Source: Phoebastria nigripes
Lineage: Eukaryota; Chordata; Aves; Procellariiformes; Diomedeidae
Assembly: GCA_035582835.1 (NCBI GenBank)
Contig: JAYKAV010003103.1
Coordinates: forward strand, 381,473-445,472
Direction: 5' to 3'
Length of the DNA: 64,000 nucleotides
How positions within the stretch are numbered: position 1 is the stretch's first letter; each line of letters opens with the position of its first letter. Under the pieces are notes generated by a model. The model did not search any database. It was not told where the DNA came from and saw nothing but the letters and a program-made list of their open reading frames with translations. This document shows positions 1 through 11,956 of the stretch, piece after piece. A program made the translations under genes and the position numbers.

Positions 1-1525
1 GGACATAATTAAAATTGTTTTATTCTTTAATTTTATGCAAGGATCACACCTTTATGCAGCTCCCCTTAATCTTCCCCTGGATCAAGTGCTCTATACAGTT
101 GTTTATGAAGGCCAGATTAAATGGGTTCATTCTTTTATAAAGAGAATGAATCACAACATCCCAATTTGTTCTGTGTCCCACCAAAGAGACCTAAACTGTT
201 CCAGTCAAGAACTGAACACTCTTAAAGACAATTTAGCATGATCTAATAATGATAATAAAACAAGCCAGCATTTATTATACATCTAATCTTAAGCCAAAGT
301 CCTGAAGTCAGAAAGCCCAGACTGCACTGAGGAAAGCCTTTATTACACAAAGCAGCACAGGACACCTGTGAACCCTTTCTTTCCCCAGGGGTTTCCAAGA
401 GTTCAGTTCCATGTACTCTTCAGAGGCAAAGCTGGTTTAAAAGATCACTTTTCTAACACCACTTGCTCATTCCTGCCCCTATGCTAGAATTCATCACTTC
501 TTCAATGTAGCAGTGCAACTATTTGTAATGCTGTGCTGTAAACTGAATCATTGATGTGAATAACAAACCTTGGAGACTCTTTTATTAATACAGTTCATTT
601 CAGGGATCTGTTCTACATTATGGCCTTACAGATGTTTTCAGCAGCACAAAAGAGAGGGTGGTGAATGAGAACAAGCAGTGGGGGGTCAAGGTGTGTGCAT
701 TTGTGTAGGGAGTGAGAACCTCTTAAATTAGAATCACTTCCAAAGAAAATACATGTGGAACTACACTGTCTTCCACCTGCTCTCTTCTTTAGTACAACTT
801 CTATTCACATTGTTCTTCTGTTCCACCCTCCAGGGGGGATTCACTGTTTAAAGCAAATGTCTGGTAGTTGAAAATTCCATTCTCTTCAGCAAAGTGTAAT
901 TTCTCAGGTAGGAGGGTCTCATTCAGTTCCCAATAGCCCTGCATACACTACCATAAATATCTGCAACCTCCCACCACAATATAAGATTTTTAACACATTC
1001 TTTCCTCTATTTCAGATGTAGAGAGAAAAGGAAACTAAGACAGGCATAATAATGACAAATGTATTCTCACACTCTCCACACAGTCAGTCCTGCTTCTATT
1101 GTAATTAATAAACTTCTCTTTTACTTCAAAGAAAACAGACTGCTGATGAACTGTAGGTAGGCTGAAACAGTAAATTGAAACAATACATTACATGAGCAGT
1201 AGCAGTATCTCTTCAATTTCATATTAGATCTTACATTTTCTTGATATAATTTCTGCCCCTTTAACAAAATTTAAGAAAAGAATGCAAACTAGTACAAGTG
1301 TGAAAACCCAACAGCCTGGGCAAACACTTTGCATATGAAAGTACTGAGCAAAGACTGCAGCTTCAGCAGAAAAATCCTACTTGTTTTTTTTTTCTTAGTG
1401 AGACAACTGGTTCACTTAATAAATCATGGAAAACTATGAAAGTTATCTTATGTCCCTTTACTCAACCTGTGATGACATTGCAGCACATCAGAAATACATT
1501 TTGTCTCAAATTGATGCACACAGTN
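1..1525. other. Unique non-coding DNA, no gene seen
   Basis: This AT-rich stretch has stop codons in all frames and no recognisable repeat or RNA gene. The longest open frame (35-241, plus, 68 codons) has no domain I recognise and is best read as chance. The sequence is likely intergenic or intronic. Confidence 0.6.
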
Positions 1526-1599
1526 TCAGAGTCACAGAATCACAGAATGGTTGAGGCTGGAAGGGACCTCTGGAGGTCATCTGGGCCAACCCACCCTGC

Positions 1600-3390
1600 T
1601 CAAGCAGGGCCACCTACAGCCAGTTGCCCAGGACCATGTCCAGACAGCAAACTGTTCCGGTGCTCAGTCACCCTCACAGTAAAGAAGTGTTTCCTGATGT
1701 TCAGACAGAACCGCCTGTGTTTCAGTTTGTGCCCATTGCCTCTTGTCCAGTCACTGACCACCATTGAAAAGAGCCTGGCTCCATCCTCTTTACACGCTCC
1801 CTTCATATACATTGATGAGATATCCCCTGAGCCTTCAGGCTGAACAGTCCCAACTGTCTCAGTCTTTCCTCCTATGGGCGGTGCTCCAGTCCCTTCATCA
1901 TCTTTGTGATCCTTTGTGGGACTCTCTCCAGTATGTTCATGTCTCTCTTGTACTGAGGAGCCCAGAACTGGACACAGCTTTCCAGGTGTGGCCTCACCAG
2001 TGCTGAGTAGAGGGGAAGGATTACCTCCCTCAACCTGCTGGCAATAACTTGCCCAATGCAGTTGATGATACCATTAGCCTTTTTTGTCGCAAGGGCACAC
2101 TGCTGGCTCATGTTCAACTTGCTGTCCACCAGGACTCCCACGTCCTTTTCTGCAAAGCTGCTTTCCAGCTGGGCAGCCCCCAGCATGTACTGGTGCCTGG
2201 GGTTGTTCCTTCCCATGTGCAGGACTTTGTACTTCCCCTTGTTGAGCTTCATGAGGTTCCCATCAGTCCATTTCTCCAGCCTGTTGTTGTCCCTCTGGAT
2301 GCCAGCACGACTCTCCAGCATGTCAGTCACTCCTCCCAGTTTAGTGTCATCTGCAAACTTGTTGATGGTGTACCCTGCCCCATAATTCAGATCATTAATG
2401 AAGATGTTAAACAGGACTGGACCCAGTACTGACCCCTGGGGTACACCACTAGTTACTGGTCTCCAACTAGACTTTGCACTTCTGATCACCACCCTCTGGG
2501 CCAGGCTGTTCAGGTAGTTTTCAATTCACCTCACTATCTGCTCATCCAGCCCATACTTCAACAGCTTCTCTATGAGGATCTTATAGGAGGCCATGTCAAA
2601 GACCTTGCTACAGTCCAGATAGACAATATCCACTGCTCTGCCCTCATCTACCAGGACAGTAATTTCATTGTAGAAGTTTATCAAGCCAGTCAAGCATGAT
2701 TTCCCCTTGGTGAAGCCATGCTGACGACTACTGCTGATTTTCTTGTCTTTTATGTTCCTGGAAATGGTTCCCAAGATTAGCTGCTCCACCACATTCCCAG
2801 AGATCAAAGTGAGGCTGACCAGCCTGTAATTCCCTTGGTCCTCCTTCTTGCTCTTCTTGAAGATAGGAGTGACATTTACTTTCCTCCAGTTTACAGACAC
2901 TTCTCCCAGTCACCATGATTGATCAAGGTTTATCAAGAGTGGCCTCACAATGACATCTGCCAGCTCTCTCAACACTCGTGGGTGCATCCCATGAGGGATC
3001 ATGGACTTACGTATGTCCAGTTTGCTTAACTATTCCCTGACCTGATCCTTTTCCACCAAGGGTACATCTTCCTTGTTCCAGCCTTTCTCCCATGTCTCTG
3101 GGACCTAAGATTCCTGAAGGACTGTCTTGCTAGTAAAGACTAAGGCAAAGAAGGCATTCAGCTCTTCCATCTTTTCGATGTTCTGTGTAACCAGGTCCCG
3201 CATCTCATTGAGCAATGGGCCCACATTTTCTCTATTCTTCCTTTTGTTGCCTATGTACTTACAGAAGCCCTTCTTGTTGTCTTCGACATCCCTGGCTAGA
3301 TTCAATTCCATTTGGGCTTCAGCTTTCCTAGTTTCATCCCTGGATGCTTGGATAATATTTCCATATTCCTCCCAGGTTACCCATCCTTGA
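1600..3390 (-). pseudogene. CR1 ORF2, reverse transcriptase remnant
   Basis: The RT part of CR1 ORF2, which copies element RNA at the nicked target. From about 3385 down to 1872 the coding phase is kept and is interrupted only by point stop codons (for example the TGA near 2523, where the family has Trp). That is roughly 480 codons with no indel. The stretches open at 3105-3311, 2526-2900 and 1872-2492 are therefore one protein. Motif A reads YLDCSKVFD, keeping the first Asp (codon at 2613-2615). The SGVPQG motif is present. The catalytic box FADD is intact at 2346-2357. A frameshift near 1815-1870 moves the C-terminal end into another phase (1600-1812). Several stops make it inactive, but both catalytic centres can be read. 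Confidence 0.92.
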
Positions 3391-3399
3391 TTCCACCCT

Positions 3400-4190
3400 C
3401 TGTATGTTTTCTTTTTTGTCTGAGTTTGCCAGGAGCTCCTTCTTCATCCACACCAGCCTCCTGGCATTTTTGCCTGACTTCATATTCATTGGGATGGAAC
3501 TCTCTTGAGCTTGGAAGAGGTGGTGCTTGAATATTAACCAGCTTTCTTGGGCTTCTCTTCCATCCAGGGCCTTATCCCATGGGATGCTTCCAAGCAGATC
3601 GTTGAAAAATCCGAAGTCTGCTTTCCTGAAGTCCAGGGTTGCGAGCATGCTTTTCATTGTCCTCCCTGTCCTCAGGATCCTGAACTCCACCATCTCATGG
3701 TCACTGCAGACAAGGCTGCCTCTGACCTTCACATTCCCAATGAGCCCCTCCTTGTTGGTGAGTATGAGGTCCAGCAGAACAGCTCTCCTTGTTAGTTCCT
3801 CTATCACTTGGAGGAGGACATTGTCATCAATGCACTCCAGGAACCTCCAGAATTGCTTCCGTCATGCTGTGTTGTCCCAAACACCCTCCATTGGGATGGT
3901 TGAAGTCCCCCATGAGGACCAGGGCCTGCAAACCTGAGGCTGCTCCTATCTGTCTGTAGAGGGCCTGATCCACTCATTCTTCCTGGTCAGGTGGCCTGTA
4001 GCAGATACCCACTATAATGTCACCTTTACCTGTCCTGTCTTTTATCCTAACTCATAAGTTCCCAGTTGGCTCCTCATCCATCCCCAGGCAGAGCTCCATG
4101 CACTCCAACTGCTCTGTCACATAAAGGGCAACTCCCCTTCCTCNTCTTCCCTTCCTGTCTTTCCTAAAGACTCTGTATCTCTCCACTGCA
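3400..4190 (-). pseudogene. CR1 ORF2, endonuclease-domain remnant
   Basis: The N-terminal part of the CR1 ORF2 protein, a decayed APE-type endonuclease that in an active element nicks target DNA for priming. Two family motifs are visible on the minus strand. GDFN is encoded at 3899-3910, in the metal-binding and catalytic region. SDH is encoded at 3697-3705, the C-terminal catalytic His motif. After SDH comes the typical CR1 stretch around HEMVEFRILR. A stop codon interrupts the frame near 4050 and a frameshift lies between GDFN and the downstream frame (about 3850-3880). The frame open at 3334-3807 then loses phase with the RT frame at an A-rich run near 3405-3418. The first part of the endonuclease is absent. 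It is non-functional. Confidence 0.85.
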
Positions 4191-4194
4191 ATGG

Positions 4195-6005
4195 TAACAA
4201 ATTAACATAACCCAAGCCTTTTTTCACACTGCAAGCACCCAGAGTGATATTATCAGGGTTTTTTTTCTATTTTATCTTGTCTCTGTCTTTATGTCTGGAT
4301 CATTGCAACTAAGATTCATACCATATTCAAAATCTACTATCCAGCCAGCAGTGCTTACAGTTTGTGGTACAGGCAGCTTCAGTAGTGCTGCTGGGAGTGG
4401 TGCTAACAAAAAAAAAAAAAATTCTGATCTGCTGTTTAGGGTATGAAATATCTACATGGGGATTTCAATAATNCTTATAATTCCCATAAGGAAAAAATTG
4501 ATGGTCCAGCTCCAAAATAAATTAAGCTAGGTATAAACCAGAATATCTTAAATTTTGTTTTATTTTATTTCAGTTTATTTTCAGTTTGTTGTTTCTGATT
4601 ATTAAGGTATCTGAAAAACTTCCTGGTGTAAAAAGAGTAGATGAAAAAACTAAGTTCTTTAAAGTGGTGGTGTTCTTGTTTTTTTCCTTTCCCAGATTTC
4701 CAGTTCATTGCCCAGCTCAAGTACCAACATGCAACATTACATTATGAAATATCCAGATACAGCACATAAATTGCAATTTATAGGCAGTTGCTTAGAGCCT
4801 ATGTGTAAATTCTGTTGTTCTGGGATATCAGCTAGACTTAACTGAAGAAAACTTTCAACACTACATCTTTTTTAAACAGTGTTTCTCATTATGAGTAGCT
4901 AGGAGTCTTATACCTGTGTTTCAGAACTGGTCAGGAATTTTTTGTGTTGTTGTTCTGTGCCTGATCAGGAGATTTTCAGTGGAGTTTTGCCTGTCAGAAA
5001 ACGACAGTTTGTTGAAGTCACATTGCTTGCTGATTTCAGCGAATCCTGTCTGATAATGAAAGCTAACCTCATTTCCCTGACTTCTTGGCAGCCTGCCTAC
5101 CTGACCATCTTGGAGTCTGTCTAAGACAGAAGGACTTCCAAGCTTAGTGTCTAGCTCCTTCCCAGGAAGGATGGTGTGAGACAAGACTCCTGAAATTTCC
5201 AAATTCTTTGGGTACTTCGGATTGCAAACAGCCAATTCCATGATGCAATGTTAGATGTACGATTCCTGTCTGACTGCATCTATTTAAAGGCCCCCTCTCC
5301 CCCCAGTTTGGAGTCTTACTCTCCTAGACATTTTGAAATATCTTATTCCCTGCCCCCCCGCCCCCCCCCNAAAAAAAAGGTAATAATTAGACTGATTTTT
5401 CTAGTGTCTTATTTTACTTATAGCTTAAACTGCTGTAAAATAGGTATTTTCTGTGTGAGCTTTACCTCACGTGCTGGCTTTTGTAAGCATATTCCTTTTA
5501 TTCCTTAAGTTCTTAAAAAAGATATAGCCTTTTGCCCATATCCTGTGATGATTTCTATAAACAGAGGTCAGATATAAATTAGAAATACAGAAAATGTTTC
5601 CTATAATAAACTTTACACTTTACATATTGTTTTTCATGCATACATCTCAAAAGTTATGTGTATAGGAGAATAATTGTTAATTTTTTTTTTCAAATAAGGA
5701 AGTGGTGATATGAATAAGTGACTTGACTAAGGTTGCAGAACAGATTAGTATAAAGTTGAACAGAGTCTAAAGCCTATCTCTGTGTAGGATGCTACAGAAA
5801 TGTAGCTACTATAAAGCCACAAAAATAGTAGGTAGCTAAATTTCATATTCAACAGAAAAGTTAAATACTACAGAAAAAAGATCAGATAAAATTGTTAACC
5901 TTTGTTTAGTTGGTTGGTTTTTTTTGCAGTAAAGCAAAATTAAAAGAAAGATGAAATTCCTGTGAGATCTGAAATCACATTTCTGGAAGCTCAGTCAAAC
6001 TGTAC
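4195..6005. other. Unique non-coding DNA, no gene seen
   Basis: No coding potential or known repeat was recognised. The stretch holds an A-run at about 4409-4421, and a C-rich/A-rich junction at 5352-5378. A 106-codon minus-strand frame at 4921-5241 has no recognisable domain. Confidence 0.55.
5352..5378. repeat. C-run followed by A-run
   Basis: Seventeen nearly uninterrupted C residues with one G are followed directly by an ambiguous base and eight A residues. On the minus strand this is a G-rich tract. The ambiguous base at the junction of the two homopolymers suggests length uncertainty in sequencing. Confidence 0.85.
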
Positions 6006-6131
6006 TGTCATGGTTTAACCCCAGCCAGCAACTAAGCACCNCACAGCCGCTCGTTAACTCCCTACTGGTGGAATGGGGGAGAGAATCAGAAAAGTAAAAA
6101 TGAGAAAATTCTTGGGTTGAGATAAAGACAG

Positions 6132-6137
6132 TTTAAT
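6132..6137 (-). terminator. LTR polyadenylation signal ATTAAA
   Basis: ATTAAA on the minus strand, inside the CTATTAAACTG context that also occurs in the LTR at 61.67 kb and in the fragment at 55.89 kb. This is the probable R-region polyadenylation signal of the family. Confidence 0.7.
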
Positions 6138-6319
6138 AGGTAAAGCAAAAGCTGCACATGCAAGCAAAGCAAAACNAGGAATTCATTCAGTACTTCCCAT
6201 CAGCAGGCAGGTGTTCAGCCATCTCCAGGAAAGCAGGGCTCCATCACGCGTAACGGTTACTTGGGAAGACAAAACACCATGACTCCGAACATCTCCCCCT
6301 TCCTTCTTCTTCCCCCAGC

Positions 6320-6342
6320 ATTATATGCTGAGCATGACATCA
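6320..6342 (-). promoter_or_regulatory. LTR promoter core: TATA-like box and CRE-like site
   Basis: In the solo LTR read on the minus strand, TATAAT (plus-strand 6320-6325) lies just downstream of an 8-bp CRE-like site, TGATGTCA (plus-strand TGACATCA, 6335-6342). The other solo LTR has TATAAA and TGACGCCA at the same positions. Both CRE-like boxes differ by one base from a palindromic site. The function is inferred from position only. Confidence 0.65.
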
Positions 6343-9300
6343 TATGGTATGGAATATCCCTTTGGTCAGTTGGGGTCAGCTGTCCCAGCTGTGTCCTCTC
6401 CCAACTTCTTGTGCACCCCCAGCCTACTCGCTGGTGGGGTGGTGTGAGAAGCAGAAAAGGCCTTGACTCTGTGTAAGCACTGCTCAGCAGTAACTAAAAC
6501 ATCCCTGTATTATCAACACTGTTTTCAGCACAAATCCAAAACACAGCCCCATACTAGCTACTATGAAGAAAACTAACTCTACCCCAGCCAAAACCAGCAC
6601 ATATACAATTCACCTTGAAAGAAATNGAATTTGACTTTTTCTTTCTGTGTAAGTCATTTTCCCTGGTAATAATGATTTCTTAGCAGATAGCCAGTCAAAA
6701 GATTAATAGAATTAAAATCTTTGTAAAATAAGCCTGTTCTCACTGACAGCTAACTTGTTTTTTCCCCCTTCCTTTTGGAAGACAGTAAACAGAAACAAAG
6801 CCTGCAGCAATACAAAGAAAGCTGGCACATTAAAGAGGGATTAGCTTCAGGAGGCTATGACAGATGTAAAGTGCTTTGCACACATTGCTATGTGATGTTC
6901 AACATATGTTGTCAATTAAAAATTGCTTAAGAAATATTTAACAAGGCAAAGCTAACACACCCCTAGTTTGTAAGAATATATTGAGCTTATGCATCACTGC
7001 TCCTCATTTTATTTTTTCAGTTTTGCTGTAAGCTGAGGAGAACCTTATATAACATGACTCTCAACTAGTTTATGTTTTAAAGTAGCACTTTAATTCAATG
7101 TATTGGAAAACAGCATCCATTTCATCTTTTAGTAAGATGATGACTGGATAATTTAGCAGGCAGAGGACCTGCTAAACTAGTTAAAACTAGTTTTCTGCAG
7201 TAAAGNATCATTGACCACATTTGTAAAAATAGGCATCTACCTGCATTCAAGACATCGTAGGCTTTGGCACATTCTTTACCTAGATTTTACTAATGCCAAT
7301 TGCTGGGAAATCTTCTTAGTAAACACCAAGGCATATGACACAAGTTCCTAGGTTAAACTGCTATTTTATCATCTTCCTTATCTGCTACTCTTAAATCTTT
7401 CCCTGTGCAAGTCATCTGCCATCCTTCTTTTTCTTTTTTCTTTTTTTTCTAAATTGATGATATTTTGTGCCCTCTTCAACCCCAAAGTAACCACTAGACA
7501 CTATTCTCTGTCCTCTCCCCAAAATACAAGTGCCTTTCTACACAACTGTACCGCAAAACCTCCATTCAAGAAAATAGCAAAATTTTTGATGAACTCTGAT
7601 GCCTCAAGTTCTCTTCACAAAAGATGTGCTCCTAATGCTAGGAAATTCCTGAAAGCACCATCACTTTTCCTATGACCACAAATGAAGAGCCTTTTACCCC
7701 TGAGAGGACAGAGGTTTGTAGTCATCTATGAAGAATACTGCTTATGGCTTGTGGAGTATATGTTAACTCCTGTGTGGAGGAAGAGGGACTGAATGTGTGG
7801 AAGAAGACAATAGGTCCACAGAGGTTTTGCTGTATCTGGCCATTCCCACTGACTCCTGAAGATATTCCCACAATGAATTAACCTTTCAGTTAAAGCCTGT
7901 AGTTCCACTGGTAATAATATCGCTGTCTTGAATCCCCTCTTATGGAATTCTGTTTCCAATCGGAAAATATGAGAGTGTTTAAAAATAAAAGTTACAGTGT
8001 TTATTCCAAGAATCTTTGTACTTCTTAAACCCATATTTCAGGCTGCTGCATACATCATCTGCCGATCAAATGTCAGCCCAACTCCTACTTCCCTTTAAAT
8101 AAGATATAAAAGTATGCAAGAGGTATTCAGAGAACTGTGAACTGTAGGTGCCCTTAAAATACGTTGTTGATGTGGGAATTCACGCTAAATTGCTGTGGTG
8201 ATGGATGTCTGAAGTTGAACTATTAACTAAGAAAAATTGAAACATATACTCAAATATTGCAATATATGTTAATTTAAAGGAACCGTATAGAACAGATAGA
8301 TTTCTGCCTCAGTGAGAGACAGAAAAAGGCATGGAAGAGGAAATAAGATTGGTTTTCTGCATATATAAAAGTGGAACTACTGAGTAGTTAACTTTGTTCT
8401 TGATCTTTATTTTTCTCCCTGCTCCTTTTTCGAATAAGTACTATGGCATTATAAGCATAAATAAAAGAAGTTACACATGTATTGTATTGATCCTAAGAAC
8501 TGGTAGATCATGTTGTACAATCCAGTTTAAAATCCAAACTAAAAGAAAATATACGCAAAGCATATTGGCTCTGGTTTTGATCAAAAATAAAATTAAAGTC
8601 TGAGAACAGTGTAACATCTTCAGAAATTTATCATTATTCAAATATGCCAGACAAGTATTTTAGTAATGGGAGGATGTTTTTGTTTGTTGTATGTTCTGAG
8701 TAGATAACTTCCAGTATTTAAAGCCTGATATTGCAAATTGAAGCTTTGTTAGTTGCTTAGATACACCCTTCGGTATTGTTTGGTTAAGTATAACCTATAT
8801 GTTCACAACGAGGATTGAAAACCATACGGGCTTTGAAAGTCTCAAGGCATGGTAGCTTATTAAGGGAAGAGATAAGAAAACATAGGAAATTGTATTAAGT
8901 ATTTTAAACCTTTCTTCTTGTCCACCCAGGCCTTGCCTAAGGCATCATTACTAGGAAAGGTAGGCTACTGTGAGTTTTATCAGCTATGTGCAGAGCTTGA
9001 ATTGACATTCACACAAAGAAGTTGAAAATGCATGAGCTGACCTAATTGTGGATAGTGAAGCTACATCCTTGTCGAAGTAATTTAAAGTGATTTTCTGTAT
9101 TGAAGCTTAATACTCCTTTATAAGGAGTAAAGGATCTTCAGTATTCTTAAACAGTAGGAAAAGACAACACTAGTTTGTTTTTTGTATCTGATTATTGTTC
9201 AGTAGGGTGCCTTTTAATTTTTCTTACTGCATTAAATTAAGTTTATCAATGGTCAGTTTCAAATTAACAAAAACTGATGTTTGTATGTAGGGAAGACTGT

Positions 9301-9416
9301 TACATGTATCAAGTCCATTCCACAATATTGCCATGCCATGTTTTCTGCCTTTTTTCAGATACCAATTACCTTATTTTCTACTTACCTGTTTTGAATTTAT
9401 TCTTATGGTCCAATTA

Positions 9417-9470
9417 TTTTTTTTTTTTTACCTTTTTTTTTTTTTTTTACTTTTTTTTTTTTTTACTTTT
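9417..9470. repeat. Poly-T tract with TTAC interruptions
   Basis: Three long T-runs are separated by short TTACC or TTAC breaks. It is a low-complexity tract. On the minus strand it reads as interrupted poly-A, but no retroposon body is recognisable next to it. Confidence 0.9.
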
Positions 9471-11928
9471 GAAAGCAAAGTTGATGTCACCAAGTTTGTT
9501 ATATATTGCTGCAAACACCTATGTAAAGATTTGCTAAGAAACACATTAACGTTTATTTCATTAGTTTATCAGGATATGTTAGAACAGTTTTGTGCCTCAT
9601 TAAAATGTTGACTAGTTTATGAAGGAAAATGCATATATGCCTTGTGAATTGATATTCATCTTTGTGGGTGGCTTTGCAAATCTTGAGAACTAACAGTAAC
9701 CGGAATAGGTCTGCTGACTCCATCACTGTCTTCACCTAAGCAATGCCANTTAATGCTAGTTCTGATTTTGAACCAAATATGCAGATATTTCTAAAAGTCA
9801 CTGCAACTTTTTGAGGTTTTTGCTAATGTTAGCGGAATAGTCTACAGTAATTTGTTCAGTGATAACAAAATAAAAAATGAAATTATCAGTATCACTAGAA
9901 TAATTTTAGATGCATCAGAGATGCAAACACATAGTTTATAGCAGTTTTCTCCCTAAGATAGCTGTTTATATCCTTATTTCTGGCACCCACATACCTATCA
10001 TTTTGATGACCTAATCTTTTCTCTGTTAAAAGTGCTGACTGGAAAAGCGTGGAAAGATACAGTCCTTTAATTATTAATTAACTCATATAGACAAAAATTG
10101 TCCAAGCCCTCTCCCTCTTCTACCTATTGTGTAGAGATCCACATGGTTTGTAAAAGCATTCAGAGAAGTTGTGTGCTGTGGTGGTCAACTGTCATGGATA
10201 TCCATATTAACTTGTGTTAGTATTAACACCACACTACATTGCAATATGATTGCCACAGCAGCTTAAGTGTACATGTACCCTTAACATGTAAATACATGTC
10301 TCTGTAGAGTTGATTTCCCACAGCAGCAGTGAGAGTTGTTGAAAGTAGGATTCTCTCTTCAGCCTGCTAATGCAATTGGCAACTTTTACCAGCTGTAGAA
10401 TGGTTAATTGTATTTTGCCTTGATGGCCTACATATGTCAAAAACTTTTGGCTGCTATTAGTTTTTGATGTGGACTACTTCTATGGAAATGGTCACATCCT
10501 CTCTATCCCATCAGGCTGCAATGTGCATATCAATCTCCTTAAGCTGTGCTTAGCAGAAAGCAATCTTGGAGGGCAGAGGTATGGGGGGAGTGGACAAATT
10601 AGAATTTATAAGAGATTTATCTTCTCCTTTTTAATTCTGTGTTCAACTTCCTGCAAGTAGCTCTCACAGTAGAGGCTGTCATCTGAAACTAAGCTGGTTG
10701 TGCTGTGCTTTGAATTTTCATTATTTTAGTGCAAAATCTGAATCAGAGGCTTTTTTCATCTGCCAGTTTAGATATCTAATAGAGAGTGAACGTTTACAAC
10801 GGCACGGAAGTGGCTGAACAGGTAGTGACAGCTGAGTTTGCACTGAAGAGATTCCTTATGCAGGATTTGGTGCTGTCAGAGATATCTGTCTAAACCTGGG
10901 TGATGAGAACACATTTTTTAACCCTTTGGAGAATTTTAATCCAAGTCTTCAACTTGACTTTACTTAATCATATCTCATGTATCTTATGATGGCCGCAGAA
11001 AGGCATGAAAAATCCTAATGTGCAGTGGCCCAGAAGTGCAAAAATCAAGACACAAATAAAAATATGCGTCCAGTTTCTATATACACAAGAGTAAATTCCA
11101 GAATGTGAGCAACCGGAAAATATCTAACATGAAAAGGTGTCTAAAATGGAAATGATAAAAGTAGGAACTTAGTCTTATTGGTTTCTGTCATTTGGAATGT
11201 TTCTTTTTCTTCTTTCACAGGTGGGATTCTTAAAAAGTGTCTTCTGTTTGCTTTAAATTTTGCATAATTAGGTTGATTATTACCTGTTCCAGTTTTTAAA
11301 TTAGAAAATATATTGCTAATTAATTTGATGAATTACTTCCTAGTCAAATAACTCATTTATTACATAGTCCCTGAAAGAGAAAATTCATTCAGTTTCTACT
11401 TCCAAAATATTTATTCATTTGTAACCCTAAATTATCTACAGTGCAGTCTGGCTGAAGTTTTATGCTNCTGGAGGAAACCACTAGAGGAAATAATTTAAAA
11501 AATGGAGAAGTGACTAGTATCTTTAGAACCTGAAGTCAGGTAACATTGAGATAGATCTTGATCCTGTAATACACAGTTGTATAGGGAAACAATTTTCAAG
11601 GCACACTAGCACAGAGCTCCAGGGAAATCAATGAAGTGTCTGCCCAGACACTGGAAATTGCTGCTTAGAACTTCTTGTAGAATTGTGCAATGCGGGGAGT
11701 TAATGGATTGGTAGCTAATTTCACGTACGACATTGTCTATTTTGATGAGCCATAGATGAAGTGAATCTCATTTAATCTAACAGAGGGATGGAAACAGTGG
11801 TTTTATTTTATCAAATATTTCATTGAAGTTTTCCACAATTTGGCTTCTTTACCATGTTCAGGAGATTTACTTTTCACTATTGTGATAGAATATGAAAAAA
11901 CTTTCAATTTCCCCATAATAGGGTTTGG

Positions 11929-11956
11929 GTTTTTGTTTTGTTTTGTTTTGTTTTTG
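11929..11956. repeat. (TTTTG)n microsatellite
   Basis: A short tandem array of about five TTTTG units. Confidence 0.85.

Larger units (their letters stand above)
1526..4194 (-). mobile_element. CR1 LINE retrotransposon, 5'-truncated (minus strand)
   Basis: A non-LTR retrotransposon of the CR1 family, read on the minus strand. The 3' end at about 1526-1545 shows the diagnostic octamer-like tail (ATTCTGTG-type, seen here as CACAGAAT repeats), followed by the conserved CR1 3' UTR. Going upstream come the RT C-terminus, RT palm and fingers, a linker and part of the APE-type endonuclease. The copy is about 2.67 kb; full-length CR1 is about 4.5 kb, so ORF1 and the N-terminal endonuclease are missing, as is usual for CR1 because of incomplete reverse transcription. 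Homology fades near 4190-4200. No target site duplication was seen, which is normal for CR1. It is the longest copy in the window and the only one that keeps endonuclease sequence. Confidence 0.95.
6006..6601 (-). mobile_element. Solo LTR, ERVL-type avian endogenous retrovirus (minus strand)
   Basis: A solo LTR of 596 bp with TG...CA ends, read on the minus strand (starts TGTGCTGG at 6601, ends CCATGACA at 6006). It is homologous end to end with the LTR at 61234-61799. Flanking pentamers TGTAC (6001-6005) and TATAC (6602-6606) match at four of five bases, consistent with the 5-bp duplication made by ERVL integrases. No internal retroviral genes lie beside it, so it is the product of recombination between two LTRs. 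It carries a TATA-like box, a CRE-like site and a polyadenylation signal (listed separately). I recognise the family from neoavian genomes; the exact subfamily name needs a repeat library. Confidence 0.92.

Noticed and set aside
2049..2432. Plus-strand open frames of 109-127 codons
   Set aside because: They lie opposite the CR1 reverse transcriptase frame on the minus strand and are antisense shadows of it.
9111..9129. 8-bp inverted repeat TACTCCTT/AAGGAGTA; similar short hairpins at 10194-10205 and 15642-15663
   Set aside because: Short perfect stems with small loops are expected many times in 64 kb of AT-rich DNA; no further support.
11205..11220. Splice-acceptor-like TTTCTTTTTCTTCTTTCACAG
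   Set aside because: All frames downstream close within a few codons and no donor site follows at a sensible distance; such tracts are frequent in T-rich DNA.
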